A stretch of 64,000 nt of DNA from Catonella sp963545085. GTDB taxonomy: Bacteria; Bacillota; Clostridia; Lachnospirales; Lachnospiraceae. Under the pieces are notes generated by a model, which was not told the origin of the DNA, did not search any database, and saw only the letters and a list, made by a program, of their open reading frames with translations. Shown piece after piece: positions 16,704 to 25,778 of the stretch. Numbering within the stretch: position 1 is the stretch's first letter; each line of letters opens with the position of its first letter. Position numbers and translations under genes: made by a program. Location of the stretch: assembly GCA_963545085.1 (NCBI GenBank), contig CAUUHV010000001.1, positions 62,001 to 126,000 on the forward strand, read 5' to 3'.

Positions 16704-18287
16704 ATGTCATACGTTGCTTTATACAGGAAATTCAGGCCTAAAACATTTGATGAAGTAAAGGGACAGGATAAAACGGCAGTTATACTTAAAAATCAGATAA
16801 AGAGCGGAAGAATAGGTCATGCTTATGTTTTTTCGGGAACAAGAGGAACCGGAAAGACAAGTGTGGCTAAAATATTCGCAAAGGCGGTAAACTGTGAGAA
16901 TCCCGTAGACGGCAGTCCTTGCGGAGAATGTGCGGCATGTAAGCGTATAGCCGAAGGACGCAGCTTAAATGTAATAGAGATAGATGCGGCTTCAAGCAAC
17001 GGAGTTGATAACATAAGAGAGATTATAGAAGAGGTACAATATTCGCCTGCAGACGATAAATATAAGGTATATATAATAGATGAGGTGCACATGCTCTCGG
17101 GAGGTGCCTTTAACGCTCTGTTAAAGACTCTTGAAGAACCGCCTTCTTATGTTATTTTCATACTTGCCACCACCGAGGTTCATAAAATTCCGGTTACCAT
17201 AATGTCGAGATGTCAGCGATACGATTTCAGAAGAATTTCAGCAAAGACCATATCGGCAAGGCTTAAAGAGCTTATGGAAGCTGAAGGAGCCAAGTATGAG
17301 GAAGAAGCACTTGATTTCATAGCGAGAAAGGGTGACGGCTCGATGAGAGATGCGTTAAGCCTTCTTGACCAGTGCCTTTCATTTTATTTTGACAGTATAC
17401 TTACTTATGAGAATGTACTTAATATTTTGGGTGCTGTGGATGTGGATATTTTTAACGGTCTTTTTAAGGAAATAAAGGAAGGGAATATAGCCGCCTGTCT
17501 TGATATCGCGGAGGAAATCACCTCGTCCGGAATAGATATAGGACAGTTTACGGCGGATTTCACCTGGTTTTTAAGGAATATTCTGCTGTTGAGGGTGTCC
17601 GAGGATGCCGAGAAACGTATAGATATTTCGGCGGATAAGATAGTCGAAATGAAAAAGAGCGCGGAGCTTACGGAAGAGGAGGAGTTATTAAGATACATAA
17701 GGATATTTTCAAAGCTTTCCGCGGATATGAAATATTCATTCCAAAAAAGAACGGATCTTGAAATCGCACTTATAAAACTCTGTAAACCTGAAATGGAAAG
17801 AAACAATGATTCCGTAATTGCAAGGCTTGAAAAGTTGGAAAAAATTGTGGAAAAGGGAAATTTTGGAGTAAATGCAGGCATATATGACAACAAAAGTTTA
17901 CAAGCGATACAAAAGACCGAAAGAGCGGAATTGCCCGCGAAACTGAAAAAGCCGGTGCCGGAAGAAATAAAAAAAGCGGCGGTTGAATTTAAACGGATAA
18001 TAAGCGTGCCGGAAATAAGACAGCCGCTCTCTACAGTTTTAATTAATGCGGAGCCTTATTATGAGGAAGAAACGGAAAAGCTTGTAATCACAGTACCGGA
18101 AGAAATAGATAAAATGTTGATTGAAAAAGAAGAAAACTTAGCCTTAATAAAAGAAGCCATAGGCAGAGTGACGGGATTTGATATGGATTTTAAAGTGAAA
18201 ATGAGAGAGGAAGCCGGAAAAAACGGAGATGTTTCCGTGCGGGGACTTGAAAAGGTGGCGCCGAACTTGTTGACATACACCGAATAA
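16704..18287 (+). CDS. dnaX: DNA polymerase III subunits gamma and tau
   Basis: Clamp-loader ATPase of the replisome. Walker A is G-T-R-G-T-G-K-T at 45-52; zinc cysteines are C64, C73, C76 and C79; Walker B is IIDEVHMLS; the SRC motif is MSRCQRYDF. The C-terminal part after about residue 370 is charged and poorly conserved, and at about 527 residues the protein is on the short side for a tau. The frame extends upstream to 16656, but AGAGGAG lies 5-11 bases before the ATG at 16704 and the protein then begins MSYVALYRKFRP, the family N terminus. It heads the common dnaX-ybaB-recR set. No obvious frameshift signal for a gamma form was seen. Confidence 0.95.
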   Translation: MSYVALYRKFRPKTFDEVKGQDKTAVILKNQIKSGRIGHAYVFSGTRGTGKTSVAKIFAKAVNCENPVDGSPCGECAACKRIAEGRSLNVIEIDAASSNGVDNIREIIEEVQYSPADDKYKVYIIDEVHMLSGGAFNALLKTLEEPPSYVIFILATTEVHKIPVTIMSRCQRYDFRRISAKTISARLKELMEAEGAKYEEEALDFIARKGDGSMRDALSLLDQCLSFYFDSILTYENVLNILGAVDVDIFNGLFKEIKEGNIAACLDIAEEITSSGIDIGQFTADFTWFLRNILLLRVSEDAEKRIDISADKIVEMKKSAELTEEEELLRYIRIFSKLSADMKYSFQKRTDLEIALIKLCKPEMERNNDSVIARLEKLEKIVEKGNFGVNAGIYDNKSLQAIQKTERAELPAKLKKPVPEEIKKAAVEFKRIISVPEIRQPLSTVLINAEPYYEEETEKLVITVPEEIDKMLIEKEENLALIKEAIGRVTGFDMDFKVKMREEAGKNGDVSVRGLEKVAPNLLTYTE

Positions 18288-18355
18288 ATGAGATACACTA
18301 TTAACGATTATACGATGTTTTAACGCATCAGTAAAAAGAAAGGGTAATATTTATT

Positions 18356-18712
18356 ATGGCGAAAAGAGGCGGATTTCCCGGCGGCGGTATACCGGGAGGA
18401 ATGGGAAATATAATGAAACAGGCGCAGCGTATGCAGCGTCAGATGGAAGAAAAACAGAAAGAGATGGAAACAAAAGAATTTGAGGGAACCGCGGGCGGCG
18501 GAGTTGTTTCCGTCAAGATGAACGGAAAGCGGGAAATTTTAAGTGTTAAGATTTCTCCGGACGCGGTAGATCCGGAAGATGTGGAAACGCTCGAGGATCT
18601 TGTGGCTGCGGCATTCGGCGAGGCGTTAAGAGAGGTTGACAAAGAAAACGGTGCTTCCATGGATCAGATAACCGGAGGTCTCGGCGGCTTCGGAGGAGGA
18701 TTTCCTTTTTAA
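18356..18712 (+). CDS. ybaB: YbaB/EbfC family nucleoid-associated protein
   Basis: Small DNA-binding protein of 118 residues that forms dimers and binds DNA across the chromosome. The N terminus is Gly/Pro-rich (GGFPGGGIPGGMGNIMKQAQ), then a helix MQRQMEEKQKEMETKEFEGTA and the conserved GGGVVSVKMNGKREILSVKI strand region; the C terminus is again Gly-rich. Located between dnaX and recR, its usual place. Its stop codon abuts the recR ATG with no intervening base, so translation is probably coupled. Confidence 0.95.
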   Translation: MAKRGGFPGGGIPGGMGNIMKQAQRMQRQMEEKQKEMETKEFEGTAGGGVVSVKMNGKREILSVKISPDAVDPEDVETLEDLVAAAFGEALREVDKENGASMDQITGGLGGFGGGFPF

Positions 18713-19312
18713 ATGGAATATTACGGAAAGCAGATAAATAAGCTCATTGAGGAGCTTGCAGGGTTACCCGGAATAGGAAGCAAGACGGCGGGCAGACTTG
18801 CTTTTCATATAATAGGCATGCCTAAGGAGAGGGTTGATGCGCTTGCCGATGCTATAAAAGAGGCTAAGGCGGATATTTGCTATTGTAAAGAATGCTTTAC
18901 TCTGACGGATTCGGAAATTTGCCCTATTTGCGGGAATCCGTCAAGAAAGCATACTATGATTATGGTGGTGGAAAACGTAAGAGATCTTGCGGCATACGAA
19001 AAAACGGGGAAGTATGACGGAGTGTACCATGTGCTACACGGAGTTATTTCTCCGATGTTAGGCATCGGACCTAATGAGATAAAGCTAAAAGAGCTTATGG
19101 TGAGATTGTCGGAAAAGGATATAAATGAGGTAATAATAGCTACCGGCTCAAGTCTTGAGGGGGAAACTACCGCCATGTATATAAGTAAGCTTATAAAGCC
19201 TACCGGAATAAGGGTGACGAGGATAGCAAGCGGTATTCCGGTGGGAGGAGATCTTGAGAATATTGATGAGATAACTCTGCTTCGCGCCTTTGAAGGCAGA
19301 AAAGAATTGTAA
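18713..19312 (+). CDS. recR: Recombination protein RecR
   Basis: Recombinational repair protein acting with RecF and RecO to load RecA on gapped DNA. A helix-hairpin-helix (LAGLPGIGSKTAGRLAFHI) is followed by a C4 zinc finger (C58, C61, C70, C73), a Toprim domain (MVVENVRDLAAYEKTG) and the C-terminal TRIASGIPVGGDLENIDEITL signature. 199 residues, standard length. It starts directly at the ybaB stop; the upstream ribosome binding site would lie in the Gly-rich end of ybaB (GGAGGAGG). Last gene of the dnaX-ybaB-recR unit. Confidence 0.96.
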   Translation: MEYYGKQINKLIEELAGLPGIGSKTAGRLAFHIIGMPKERVDALADAIKEAKADICYCKECFTLTDSEICPICGNPSRKHTMIMVVENVRDLAAYEKTGKYDGVYHVLHGVISPMLGIGPNEIKLKELMVRLSEKDINEVIIATGSSLEGETTAMYISKLIKPTGIRVTRIASGIPVGGDLENIDEITLLRAFEGRKEL

Positions 19313-19315
19313 CAA

Positions 19316-19381
19316 AAGAGTAGGGCTGCCATATCGGAATAAACCTTGCGAGTAAATACCGATGTGGCAGCCCGTACTCTT
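19316..19381 (+). repeat. Long near-perfect inverted repeat after recR
   Basis: AAGAGTA (19316-19322) pairs with TACTCTT (19375-19381), GGGCTGCC (19323-19330) with GGCAGCCC (19366-19373) and ATCGG with CCGAT inside, giving a stem of about 22 bp with one bulge and a loop of about 21 bases. No T run follows on the + strand, so it is not a classical terminator. It may protect the mRNA end or be a small interspersed palindrome. Confidence 0.7.
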
Positions 19382-19530
19382 AAATGAGAGGGGGAAGATG
19401 AAGTATTTTCTTTGAGAAAGTTTGCTTCATCTACAATATCTATAATAAACTAAAATTGTGTCGGGCATGTGTTCAAATTATTAAAAAAATAAAAAATATT
19501 AACATTTTTATTAAGAAAGGGAAAAAATAT

Positions 19531-20634
19531 ATGGCTACAAGCATTTTAGGAGAGGATAAATCCGTTTTGGAAAAAATAATGGAAGAGGTTAAAGGGCTTG
19601 ATGTCGATATAAGTAATGAAAAGGAATTTGCTGCAAAGGAAGAAAATCTTGAAAATACGCTTGAAATAAGAGAAAAACAAATTGCGAAGGAAATTTCGGA
19701 CACGCTTAAAGCAAGAAGAGAGGAAATTGAGAAAACTTTTGATGAAGAGGAGAAAAAACTGAATTTAACCTCTAAAAGAATAAAAAATAAGAAAGAAAAG
19801 CAAAAAGATGGCAAAATTTCAGAAAGAATAAAAGAAGAAACTGAAAGTTTTGTAATTGACAATAAAACTTTACAGATGGATGCAAAAAAACTTTTTAAGC
19901 AGTCGAAAGTTCCCGGGATATATAATACGGAGGTGTACTATACGCTGTTTATGCCGAAAGGAATAAGAGATATTTTAATTTGTGTTACGGTTTTTCTCCT
20001 ATTTTTTGCGGCGCTCCCTACGGGAATGTGGTTTATGTTCCCTGAACCGAGAAAGGAATTTCTGCCCGTTGTTTTATGCCTTGCCTGTGTAGTGATTTTT
20101 GGAGGACTGTATCTCGTTATCTACACCGCTTCCAGAGGGAAATATTTACAGGTTTTGAACGCGGGAAGTAATTACAGAATAAAAAGAAGAAATAACAGGA
20201 AAATTATTAAGAAGATAAGCAACAATATAAGAAAGGATAAAGATGAAACGGCTTACGGGCTTGAGGATTATAACAGGCAGCTTCAGGATCTCGATATGCA
20301 GAAAGAAGATTTAGACAGAAAGAAAAAGGAAGCGTTAAAGCTTTTTGACGAAAGTACGAAAATCAGTATAACAGAAGAGATTAAAGCGAGGAGCATAGGA
20401 GAAATAGAGAAATTAAAGAATGAGCTTACGGAGAGTACGACGGAACTTATCAATTTAAGAGAGATAATAAAACAGAAGAAAATTTATATAGCGGAAAACT
20501 ATGAAGTGTTTTTAGGAAAGGAAAATGTCAATACACAGGTATTAAGTGAAATTGGCGCCATTATGGAGGAAAGCGGATTTAATACGATAGGAGAGGCGCT
20601 TGAAGCTTACAGCAGGAAAAAGAACGAGGGATAA
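19531..20634 (+). CDS. Coiled-coil membrane protein of unknown function
   Basis: Not recognised. About 367 residues: an N-terminal Glu/Lys-rich coiled coil (about 5-115), a central pair of membrane segments (LICVTVFLLFFAALPTGMWF and LPVVLCLACVVIFGGLYLVIY), then a basic linker (YRIKRRNNRKIIKK) and a second coiled coil to the end. The open frame begins at 19456, but GAAAGG lies about 9 bases before the ATG at 19531, so that start is used. It is followed 8 bases later by the DUF5711 gene and then by CvpA, which suggests one operon for an envelope-associated function. No function is claimed. Confidence 0.8.
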   Translation: MATSILGEDKSVLEKIMEEVKGLDVDISNEKEFAAKEENLENTLEIREKQIAKEISDTLKARREEIEKTFDEEEKKLNLTSKRIKNKKEKQKDGKISERIKEETESFVIDNKTLQMDAKKLFKQSKVPGIYNTEVYYTLFMPKGIRDILICVTVFLLFFAALPTGMWFMFPEPRKEFLPVVLCLACVVIFGGLYLVIYTASRGKYLQVLNAGSNYRIKRRNNRKIIKKISNNIRKDKDETAYGLEDYNRQLQDLDMQKEDLDRKKKEALKLFDESTKISITEEIKARSIGEIEKLKNELTESTTELINLREIIKQKKIYIAENYEVFLGKENVNTQVLSEIGAIMEESGFNTIGEALEAYSRKKNEG

Positions 20635-20642
20635 GAAGCGGA

Positions 20643-21890
20643 ATGGATATATCGGAAGAAGAAATCGTTAAAGAGCAAAACAGGAACAGAGGAATAAGGA
20701 TAACAGTTTTAACAGCGGGAATAATTATTTCGGTTATTGCAGTATTAGCCATATATCGAACTTTTTTTGCCCCAAAGAAGCATTATACCGGATATGACAT
20801 TATAGCGAAAACCGAAAGAGGAGGAAGTGAGGGAACCGAGTTTCAGACGGATTCGGGCAGACTTATTTCATACGATAAGGAAGGAATATCGGTATATGAC
20901 GATACGGGAGAGGTAATTTGGAATGCGGGCTTAAGCATGAATGAGCCTGAAGCGGTATCGGCAGGGAATTATATAGCGATATACGACGTAGAGGGAAGGA
21001 GCTTCATGGTAATGGAGCAGAACAAGTCTCCCGTAACTCCGGTTACTGTAAACGTCGGCTTTGATATTTTGCAGACCGCCATATCCGAACAGGGGGAAGC
21101 GGCGGTCTTAATGCAGGATGAAACCGGCTATATGATTCAGATAATAAATCCTTTTGACAAAAACAATAATGTAAAGGCTGAAATAAAAACCTATGCGAAG
21201 GAGGACGGATACGCTCTCACTCTTGCTCTTTCAAAGGACGGCTCCAAGTTGGTTACGGAGTATATAAAAAGTGACGGAAATAAGATAAAGAGTGTGCTTA
21301 CATTTTATAATTTTACTTCTACGGGAGAAAACTCTAATGCGGACAGAATAGTTGGGATTTTCCCTTATAAGGATACTATTTTCCCTAAAATAAGCTTTTT
21401 AAATAATGATACGGTTTGTGCTTTCGGGGATAACGTAATATGTACGTTTTCAATGAAGCATGAACCTGAGCTTATGTGGGAAAAAAAATTTGCAGGAAAG
21501 GTGCTTGATGTTGAGGAAAACGGGGGCGGTTTAGCTTTTATACTGGAAACCTCCGTGACGGGAGTCACCGTGCAGGAGGATGAAAAGAACAAAGAACGGC
21601 TTGATGAGGCTTATGACGGAAAAAAGGCTTCGGTTCTGTTCGTTTTCGGAAGAGCGGGTAATAAAACCGTTGAGAGAGAAATAGAGGATAAATACTCGAA
21701 GATGAGCTTATCCGGGGGAGAAGTGACCTTATGCTCCGATTCATCCTGCCTTATGCTTAATACGGACGGCAGTGTAAAGTATGAAGGTAAATTCGCGGAG
21801 AGTATATATGATATTTTTCCGGCGGCAAGGAACGGAAGATATTTTTTGATAACGGGAAATTATATTGAAGTGCTTAAGTTTAACGAGTAA
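20643..21890 (+). CDS. DUF5711 family membrane-anchored beta-propeller-like protein
   Basis: Unknown function. 415 residues with an N-terminal cytoplasmic tail, one membrane segment (about 20-40, ITVLTAGIIISVIAVLAIY) and a large extracellular domain rich in short beta repeats (LISYDKEGISVYDDTGEVIW, GNYIAIYDVEGRSFMVM), as in the DUF5711 family of Firmicutes, which resembles WD40/PQQ-type propellers. It lies 8 bases after the coiled-coil protein and 15 bases before the CvpA gene. The family call comes from sequence resemblance. The propeller is inferred. Confidence 0.8.
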   Translation: MDISEEEIVKEQNRNRGIRITVLTAGIIISVIAVLAIYRTFFAPKKHYTGYDIIAKTERGGSEGTEFQTDSGRLISYDKEGISVYDDTGEVIWNAGLSMNEPEAVSAGNYIAIYDVEGRSFMVMEQNKSPVTPVTVNVGFDILQTAISEQGEAAVLMQDETGYMIQIINPFDKNNNVKAEIKTYAKEDGYALTLALSKDGSKLVTEYIKSDGNKIKSVLTFYNFTSTGENSNADRIVGIFPYKDTIFPKISFLNNDTVCAFGDNVICTFSMKHEPELMWEKKFAGKVLDVEENGGGLAFILETSVTGVTVQEDEKNKERLDEAYDGKKASVLFVFGRAGNKTVEREIEDKYSKMSLSGGEVTLCSDSSCLMLNTDGSVKYEGKFAESIYDIFPAARNGRYFLITGNYIEVLKFNE

Positions 21891-21905
21891 AAGGAATAAT
21901 GGAAT

Positions 21906-22814
21906 ATGACTGATAATTTTTTGCTGATAATTGTTATAGGTATTTTCGGAATTTTTATATACACGGGAATAAGGAAAGGAATGGTGAGGACCGTATTCAG
22001 CCTTTTTTCCTCCGTAATCGTGCTTGTCGTAACTACGGTGGCGGCTCCGGCATTAAGTAATTACGCAAGAAATAATGAAAAAATCTTTAATGCGGTAAGG
22101 ACGAGTATAGAAAAATCCATAGAAGCGTATCAGAATAAAACCGAGGCGGATAAGGAGTCGGAGAAATCCGAGATAACGGAGTCTGCAAAAAAAGAAAAAA
22201 AAGCTGAGAAAGAGAACGAAGACGCGAATAAAAGAGAAAATTCCAAGAAATCAAAAAAATATGATAAAAAGAAAAAAACTGCTGAAGAAACAAAAAATAA
22301 AGGCATGGAGCCGGAAGAAATAGATAAGTTAAAGGACGAGATATTTAAAGGGATATCCGTTCCGAATACTCTTTTGGGAGGTAAGGAGGAGCTTGAAAAA
22401 AAGTTTTTGCCGGAAAACCTTATCGGAGAGCTGCTTAAAACGGATAAAGTCGAAGAAGTAAAAAGAGAGATACAGAAGGAAGTAAATTACAGGGTGAGTA
22501 TGTATCTTGCGGGTATAGCCATAAATTCCGCTTCGTTTGTGATTGTTTATCTTATTCTTTATATTGCTGTAAAAATTTTGGAGAAGGTACTTGATCTGAT
22601 AAGCAGGCTTCCCGTACTTAACGGACTTAACAGGCTCGGGGGCGGCGCGGCAGGTTTGCTAAAGGGGCTTATAGCGGTCTGGATTCTATTTGCGGTAATG
22701 ACTATGTTCATTAGTAATCCGCTTGCGAGAGAGGGGATAAGGCAGATTAACGAAAATGTATTTTTGAGTATATTGTATAAGTACAATATTATTACAAGGT
22801 TTATAGGTTTGTGA
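21906..22814 (+). CDS. CvpA family membrane protein with charged insert
   Basis: CvpA-like integral membrane protein of 302 residues. Two N-terminal membrane segments (NFLLIIVIGIFGIFIYTGI and the FSLFSSVIVLVVTTVAAPAL region) and two C-terminal ones (SASFVIVYLILYIAVKILEKVLD and LKGLIAVWILFAVMTMF) carry the family pattern, with RLPVLNGLNRLGGGAAGLLKGL between. Between them is an extracytoplasmic insert of about 130 residues very rich in Lys and Glu, absent from standard CvpA of about 160-180 residues. CvpA was named for colicin V production and is linked to envelope homeostasis. The role here is unknown. Confidence 0.85.
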   Translation: MTDNFLLIIVIGIFGIFIYTGIRKGMVRTVFSLFSSVIVLVVTTVAAPALSNYARNNEKIFNAVRTSIEKSIEAYQNKTEADKESEKSEITESAKKEKKAEKENEDANKRENSKKSKKYDKKKKTAEETKNKGMEPEEIDKLKDEIFKGISVPNTLLGGKEELEKKFLPENLIGELLKTDKVEEVKREIQKEVNYRVSMYLAGIAINSASFVIVYLILYIAVKILEKVLDLISRLPVLNGLNRLGGGAAGLLKGLIAVWILFAVMTMFISNPLAREGIRQINENVFLSILYKYNIITRFIGL

Positions 22815-22957
22815 GAAGGAACTTAATACGGCTTTAGCCTTTTAACATTTTTATGATATAAATATTTTTTGAATTTTCAATTTTTAACTGCGGTATTTTA
22901 AGACTTGCAGTCGTAAGCCGTGACAGCGGTAAAATGTGAAACATAATGAGGTAAGCT

Positions 22958-23551
22958 ATGCTGAATGAAAAGGAACATTCATTTTTCGCCATGATGGCGA
23001 GGCTTAAGTTTATAAACAGATGGGCGCTTATGAGAAACTCAAGGGAGGAGAATTTGAGCGAGCACTCTCTTGAGACGGCTATGATAGCCCATGCGCTATG
23101 TACTATAGGAAATAAGCGTCTTAATAAGACTCTTAATGCGGACAGGGCGGCGGTGACGGCGCTTTATCATGACGCTTCGGAGATAATAACGGGAGATATG
23201 CCGACACCGGTGAAATACTTGAACAGCAGCATTAAAAAAATATATAAAGAAATAGAGCATAATGCCTGTGAAAAGCTTTTAGAATTGCTGCCTGAGGACT
23301 TAAAAGAAGAGTACAGAGGCATTTTGGAGCCTTCGGAGGGAGAGCTTTTATACGAGAGGAGGCTTATAAAAGCTGCCGATAAGCTTTCGGCATATATAAA
23401 ATGCCTTGAAGAAAAAAAGGCGGGAAATAACGAGTTTAAAAAGGCGGAGACAACTATTCTTGCTTCAATAGAAAAAATGGAGCTTGAGGAAGCCGGGATT
23501 TTTATAAAAGAGTTTATTCCCGCTTACTCCAAGACTCTTGATGAACTTTAA
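22958..23551 (+). CDS. 5'-deoxynucleotidase, YfbR-like HD protein
   Basis: Probable metal-dependent nucleotidase removing phosphate from deoxynucleoside monophosphates. 197 residues with the HD-domain residues H36 (SEHSLETAMIAHAL), H71-D72 (ALYHDASEIITGDMPTPVKYLN) and a later Asp (KAADKLSAYIKC). The TGDMPTPVKY block is characteristic of YfbR. It is preceded by a 143-base gap with no recognised signal and followed closely by an acetyltransferase gene. Family assignment is good. The exact substrate is inferred from E. coli YfbR. Confidence 0.88.
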   Translation: MLNEKEHSFFAMMARLKFINRWALMRNSREENLSEHSLETAMIAHALCTIGNKRLNKTLNADRAAVTALYHDASEIITGDMPTPVKYLNSSIKKIYKEIEHNACEKLLELLPEDLKEEYRGILEPSEGELLYERRLIKAADKLSAYIKCLEEKKAGNNEFKKAETTILASIEKMELEEAGIFIKEFIPAYSKTLDEL

Positions 23552-23574
23552 ATGCGATGGTAACGGAGGATAAC

Positions 23575-24024
23575 ATGCTTAAAATAAGATTTATGGAAGA
23601 AAGGGACAGGTCGGAGGTTTTTTCCATGATGAGGGAATTTCACAGCTCCGACGCCGTAATATACACCGCTTCGGATGAAATACTTCATAGGGATATAAGC
23701 GACTGCATAGGGGATATGCCTTTCATAGAGGGCTTTGTTTTTGAAGATGCCGGAGAAATTCTCGGATATTCCATGGTGGCAAAGAGTTATACCACCGAAT
23801 TCGGCGGGCTTTGTGTATGGATAGAAGATCTTTATATCAAGGAAGAGTTCAGAGGGAAAGGTATAGGCGGCGAGTTTTTTGATTTTATAGAAAAACGTTA
23901 TGAGGACAAGGCGGTAAGGTATAAGCTTGAGGTTGAGGATGAGAATGTAAGAGCCGTGTCGATGTATAAAAAAACCGGATATGATGAGCTCGGATACAGG
24001 ATAATGAGTAAAGAAATGATGTGA
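23575..24024 (+). CDS. GNAT family N-acetyltransferase
   Basis: Acetyl-CoA dependent N-acetyltransferase of about 149 residues; the acceptor is unknown. The core shows the acetyl-CoA loop EEFRGKGIGGEFFDFIEK (pattern R-G-x-G-I-G) and the C-terminal LEVEDENVRAVSMYKKTGYDELGY. The frame opens at 23557, but CGGAGG lies just before the ATG at 23575, so that start is used. It is 23 bases downstream of the HD nucleotidase and convergent with the sulfatase gene. Confidence 0.85.
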   Translation: MLKIRFMEERDRSEVFSMMREFHSSDAVIYTASDEILHRDISDCIGDMPFIEGFVFEDAGEILGYSMVAKSYTTEFGGLCVWIEDLYIKEEFRGKGIGGEFFDFIEKRYEDKAVRYKLEVEDENVRAVSMYKKTGYDELGYRIMSKEMM

Positions 24025-24068
24025 AACCTTACGGCAAATACGGGAATGAATTTTAAATAGTTACGAAT

Positions 24069-24097
24069 GGGCGGAGCCGATTTTTCGGTTTCCGCTC
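24069..24097. terminator. Bidirectional hairpin between convergent genes
   Basis: The outer stem GCGGA (24071-24075) pairs with TCCGC (24091-24095) and the inner CCGA (24077-24080) with TCGG (24085-24088) around a T-rich loop, with a small asymmetric bulge. It lies between the acetyltransferase gene and the convergent sulfatase gene; T runs are poor on both sides. Confidence 0.5.
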
Positions 24098-24129
24098 ATA
24101 ACCGCATTATGTCAAAATTCGGGATATTC

Positions 24130-25563
24130 TTAAGTCATACTGTAAGGTCTGTAATTCGGAGATTTTTTAATATAATCATCGCAGCTGTATGACGCTTCGC
24201 CTCCCGACCACAATCCTGCAAGGTTAATCTGACCGGAACCGTATACCGCCTCTTTTGCCCCGTCGATTTCAGGATTAACATATTTGTGAAACCATTTTTC
24301 AAGCTCATATCTTAATTCCGCGGCTTTTTCGTTATGTAAATCCTGTAAAAGCAGATTATTTTTTTCGTCAGGGTCTTTTTTCAAGTCGTACATTTCGTCA
24401 GGACCGTAAGGGTAGCGTTTGATATATTTGAATTCCCTGTTACGTATCATACGGTTCGGACCGTATTCATCGAGTACCACTATATTCTCGTCATGCTCGT
24501 AAGCAAGCCCTTTTAAGGCGGCAGCAAAGCTTTTTCCCGGCAGTGTATCATCTTCATAATTCTTTATACCGATATAATCCAGCAAGGTCGGCATAAAATC
24601 ATAAGCTGAAACAAGCGTGTCGCATACCGTATTTTCAGGAATGCTTCCTATATGGGAAGCAATGAACGGAACCTTGACGGAGCTGTCATACATATTGATA
24701 GGGAAAGTGCCGTTTCCTTTCCCCCAGAAGCCGTGATGTCCGCAGCTGAAGCCGTTATCGCTTGTAAATATTATAAGAGTGTTCTCTCTGATTCCGAGCT
24801 TTTCAATCTTGTCCGTTATCCTTCCGATACAGGCGTCCATTGCAGTGACGGAAGCGAAATAGCCGATTAGATTGGCACGAACATCCTTTGCCACTTCCTT
24901 AGTAAGAAGAATGCTGTCGGGATGTTCTTTTTCTTTCGGAACGGAATTAAACGGGCAGTCTTTATATAAATCAGTATATTCTTTCGGATGATTATTTATC
25001 CATGGAGAATGCGGCGCCGTATAGCCTACAGTTAAATAAAACGGCTGCTTACCAGCGTATTCCTCTATAAAATCTATCGCATCATCAGTTATTACATCGG
25101 TAACATATCCGGGTTCATTATAAAGAACGCCGTTTTTAATAAGCGGAGCGTTATAATAAGGACCGCCGCCGGATTTATGAGCAAACCAGTGAGAAAAGCC
25201 TTTTTGCGGCTTGGCACTGTTTCCTAAATGCCATTTGCCGGAAAGCCCGCAGACATAGCCGTTTTCCGCCAATACCTCCGTGTATGCTCTCATATCTTTT
25301 AAATACTCAATTTCTTCATGCCTGTTATTATCCTTAAGCCAGTCATGCACCCCGTGCTGTGAAGGAATCCTTCCTGTTAAAAGGGAGGCTCTTGCAGGCG
25401 AGCATACGGGTGACGCGCAGAAGAAATTATCGAATCTTGTTCCTTCTTTTGCCAGCCTGTCGATATTAGGTGTTATTATTTCGCTATTTCCCGCGCAGCC
25501 CATAGACCATGCTCCCTGGTCATCGGATAAAATAAAAATGATATTCGGCTTTCTTTCATTCAT
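24130..25563 (-). CDS. Sulfatase (S1 type, Cys-type active site), cytoplasmic
   Basis: Hydrolyses sulfate esters, probably on a sugar. The alkaline-phosphatase fold starts with metal-binding LSDDQGAWSMGC; the formylglycine motif C-S-P-A-R is at 54-58, with C54 as the residue to be oxidised, and the second signature is LSGKWHLG. TSDNGFSCGHHGFWGKG carries further metal and sulfate ligands. About 477 residues from the ATG at 25563, which has AGGAGA 6-8 bases upstream; the longer frame to 25635 runs through the promoter and is rejected. No signal peptide, so it should act in the cytoplasm. The Cys-type site requires the anaerobic maturase encoded at 26763. Substrate unknown. Confidence 0.92.
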   Translation of the reverse strand: MNERKPNIIFILSDDQGAWSMGCAGNSEIITPNIDRLAKEGTRFDNFFCASPVCSPARASLLTGRIPSQHGVHDWLKDNNRHEEIEYLKDMRAYTEVLAENGYVCGLSGKWHLGNSAKPQKGFSHWFAHKSGGGPYYNAPLIKNGVLYNEPGYVTDVITDDAIDFIEEYAGKQPFYLTVGYTAPHSPWINNHPKEYTDLYKDCPFNSVPKEKEHPDSILLTKEVAKDVRANLIGYFASVTAMDACIGRITDKIEKLGIRENTLIIFTSDNGFSCGHHGFWGKGNGTFPINMYDSSVKVPFIASHIGSIPENTVCDTLVSAYDFMPTLLDYIGIKNYEDDTLPGKSFAAALKGLAYEHDENIVVLDEYGPNRMIRNREFKYIKRYPYGPDEMYDLKKDPDEKNNLLLQDLHNEKAAELRYELEKWFHKYVNPEIDGAKEAVYGSGQINLAGLWSGGEASYSCDDYIKKSPNYRPYSMT

Positions 25564-25606
25564 ATCGGCTCTCCTGTTGAAACTTGACAGTTCACTTGTA
25601 TAAATT

Positions 25607-25635
25607 ATCGTATAATGTGCCGCGTGAGTTGTCAA
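25607..25635 (-). promoter_or_regulatory. Promoter of the minus-strand sulfatase gene
   Basis: On the minus strand a perfect TTGACA (25630-25635) and a -10 box TACGAT (25607-25612) are 17 bases apart, placing the start of transcription about 35 bases before the sulfatase ATG at 25563. The region is shared with the divergent TauE gene. Confidence 0.65.
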
Positions 25636-25778
25636 TAGTCACAAAAAAGTATAAAACCGAATAATATAACGGTTGATTTTTTTATTTTAATCATTCAAAA
25701 TAGGTTGCGGGTCGGAATGCTGTCCGATCACTTAAACCTGAATTTTAATTAAATATCATAATATAGAGGTGTATTGAT

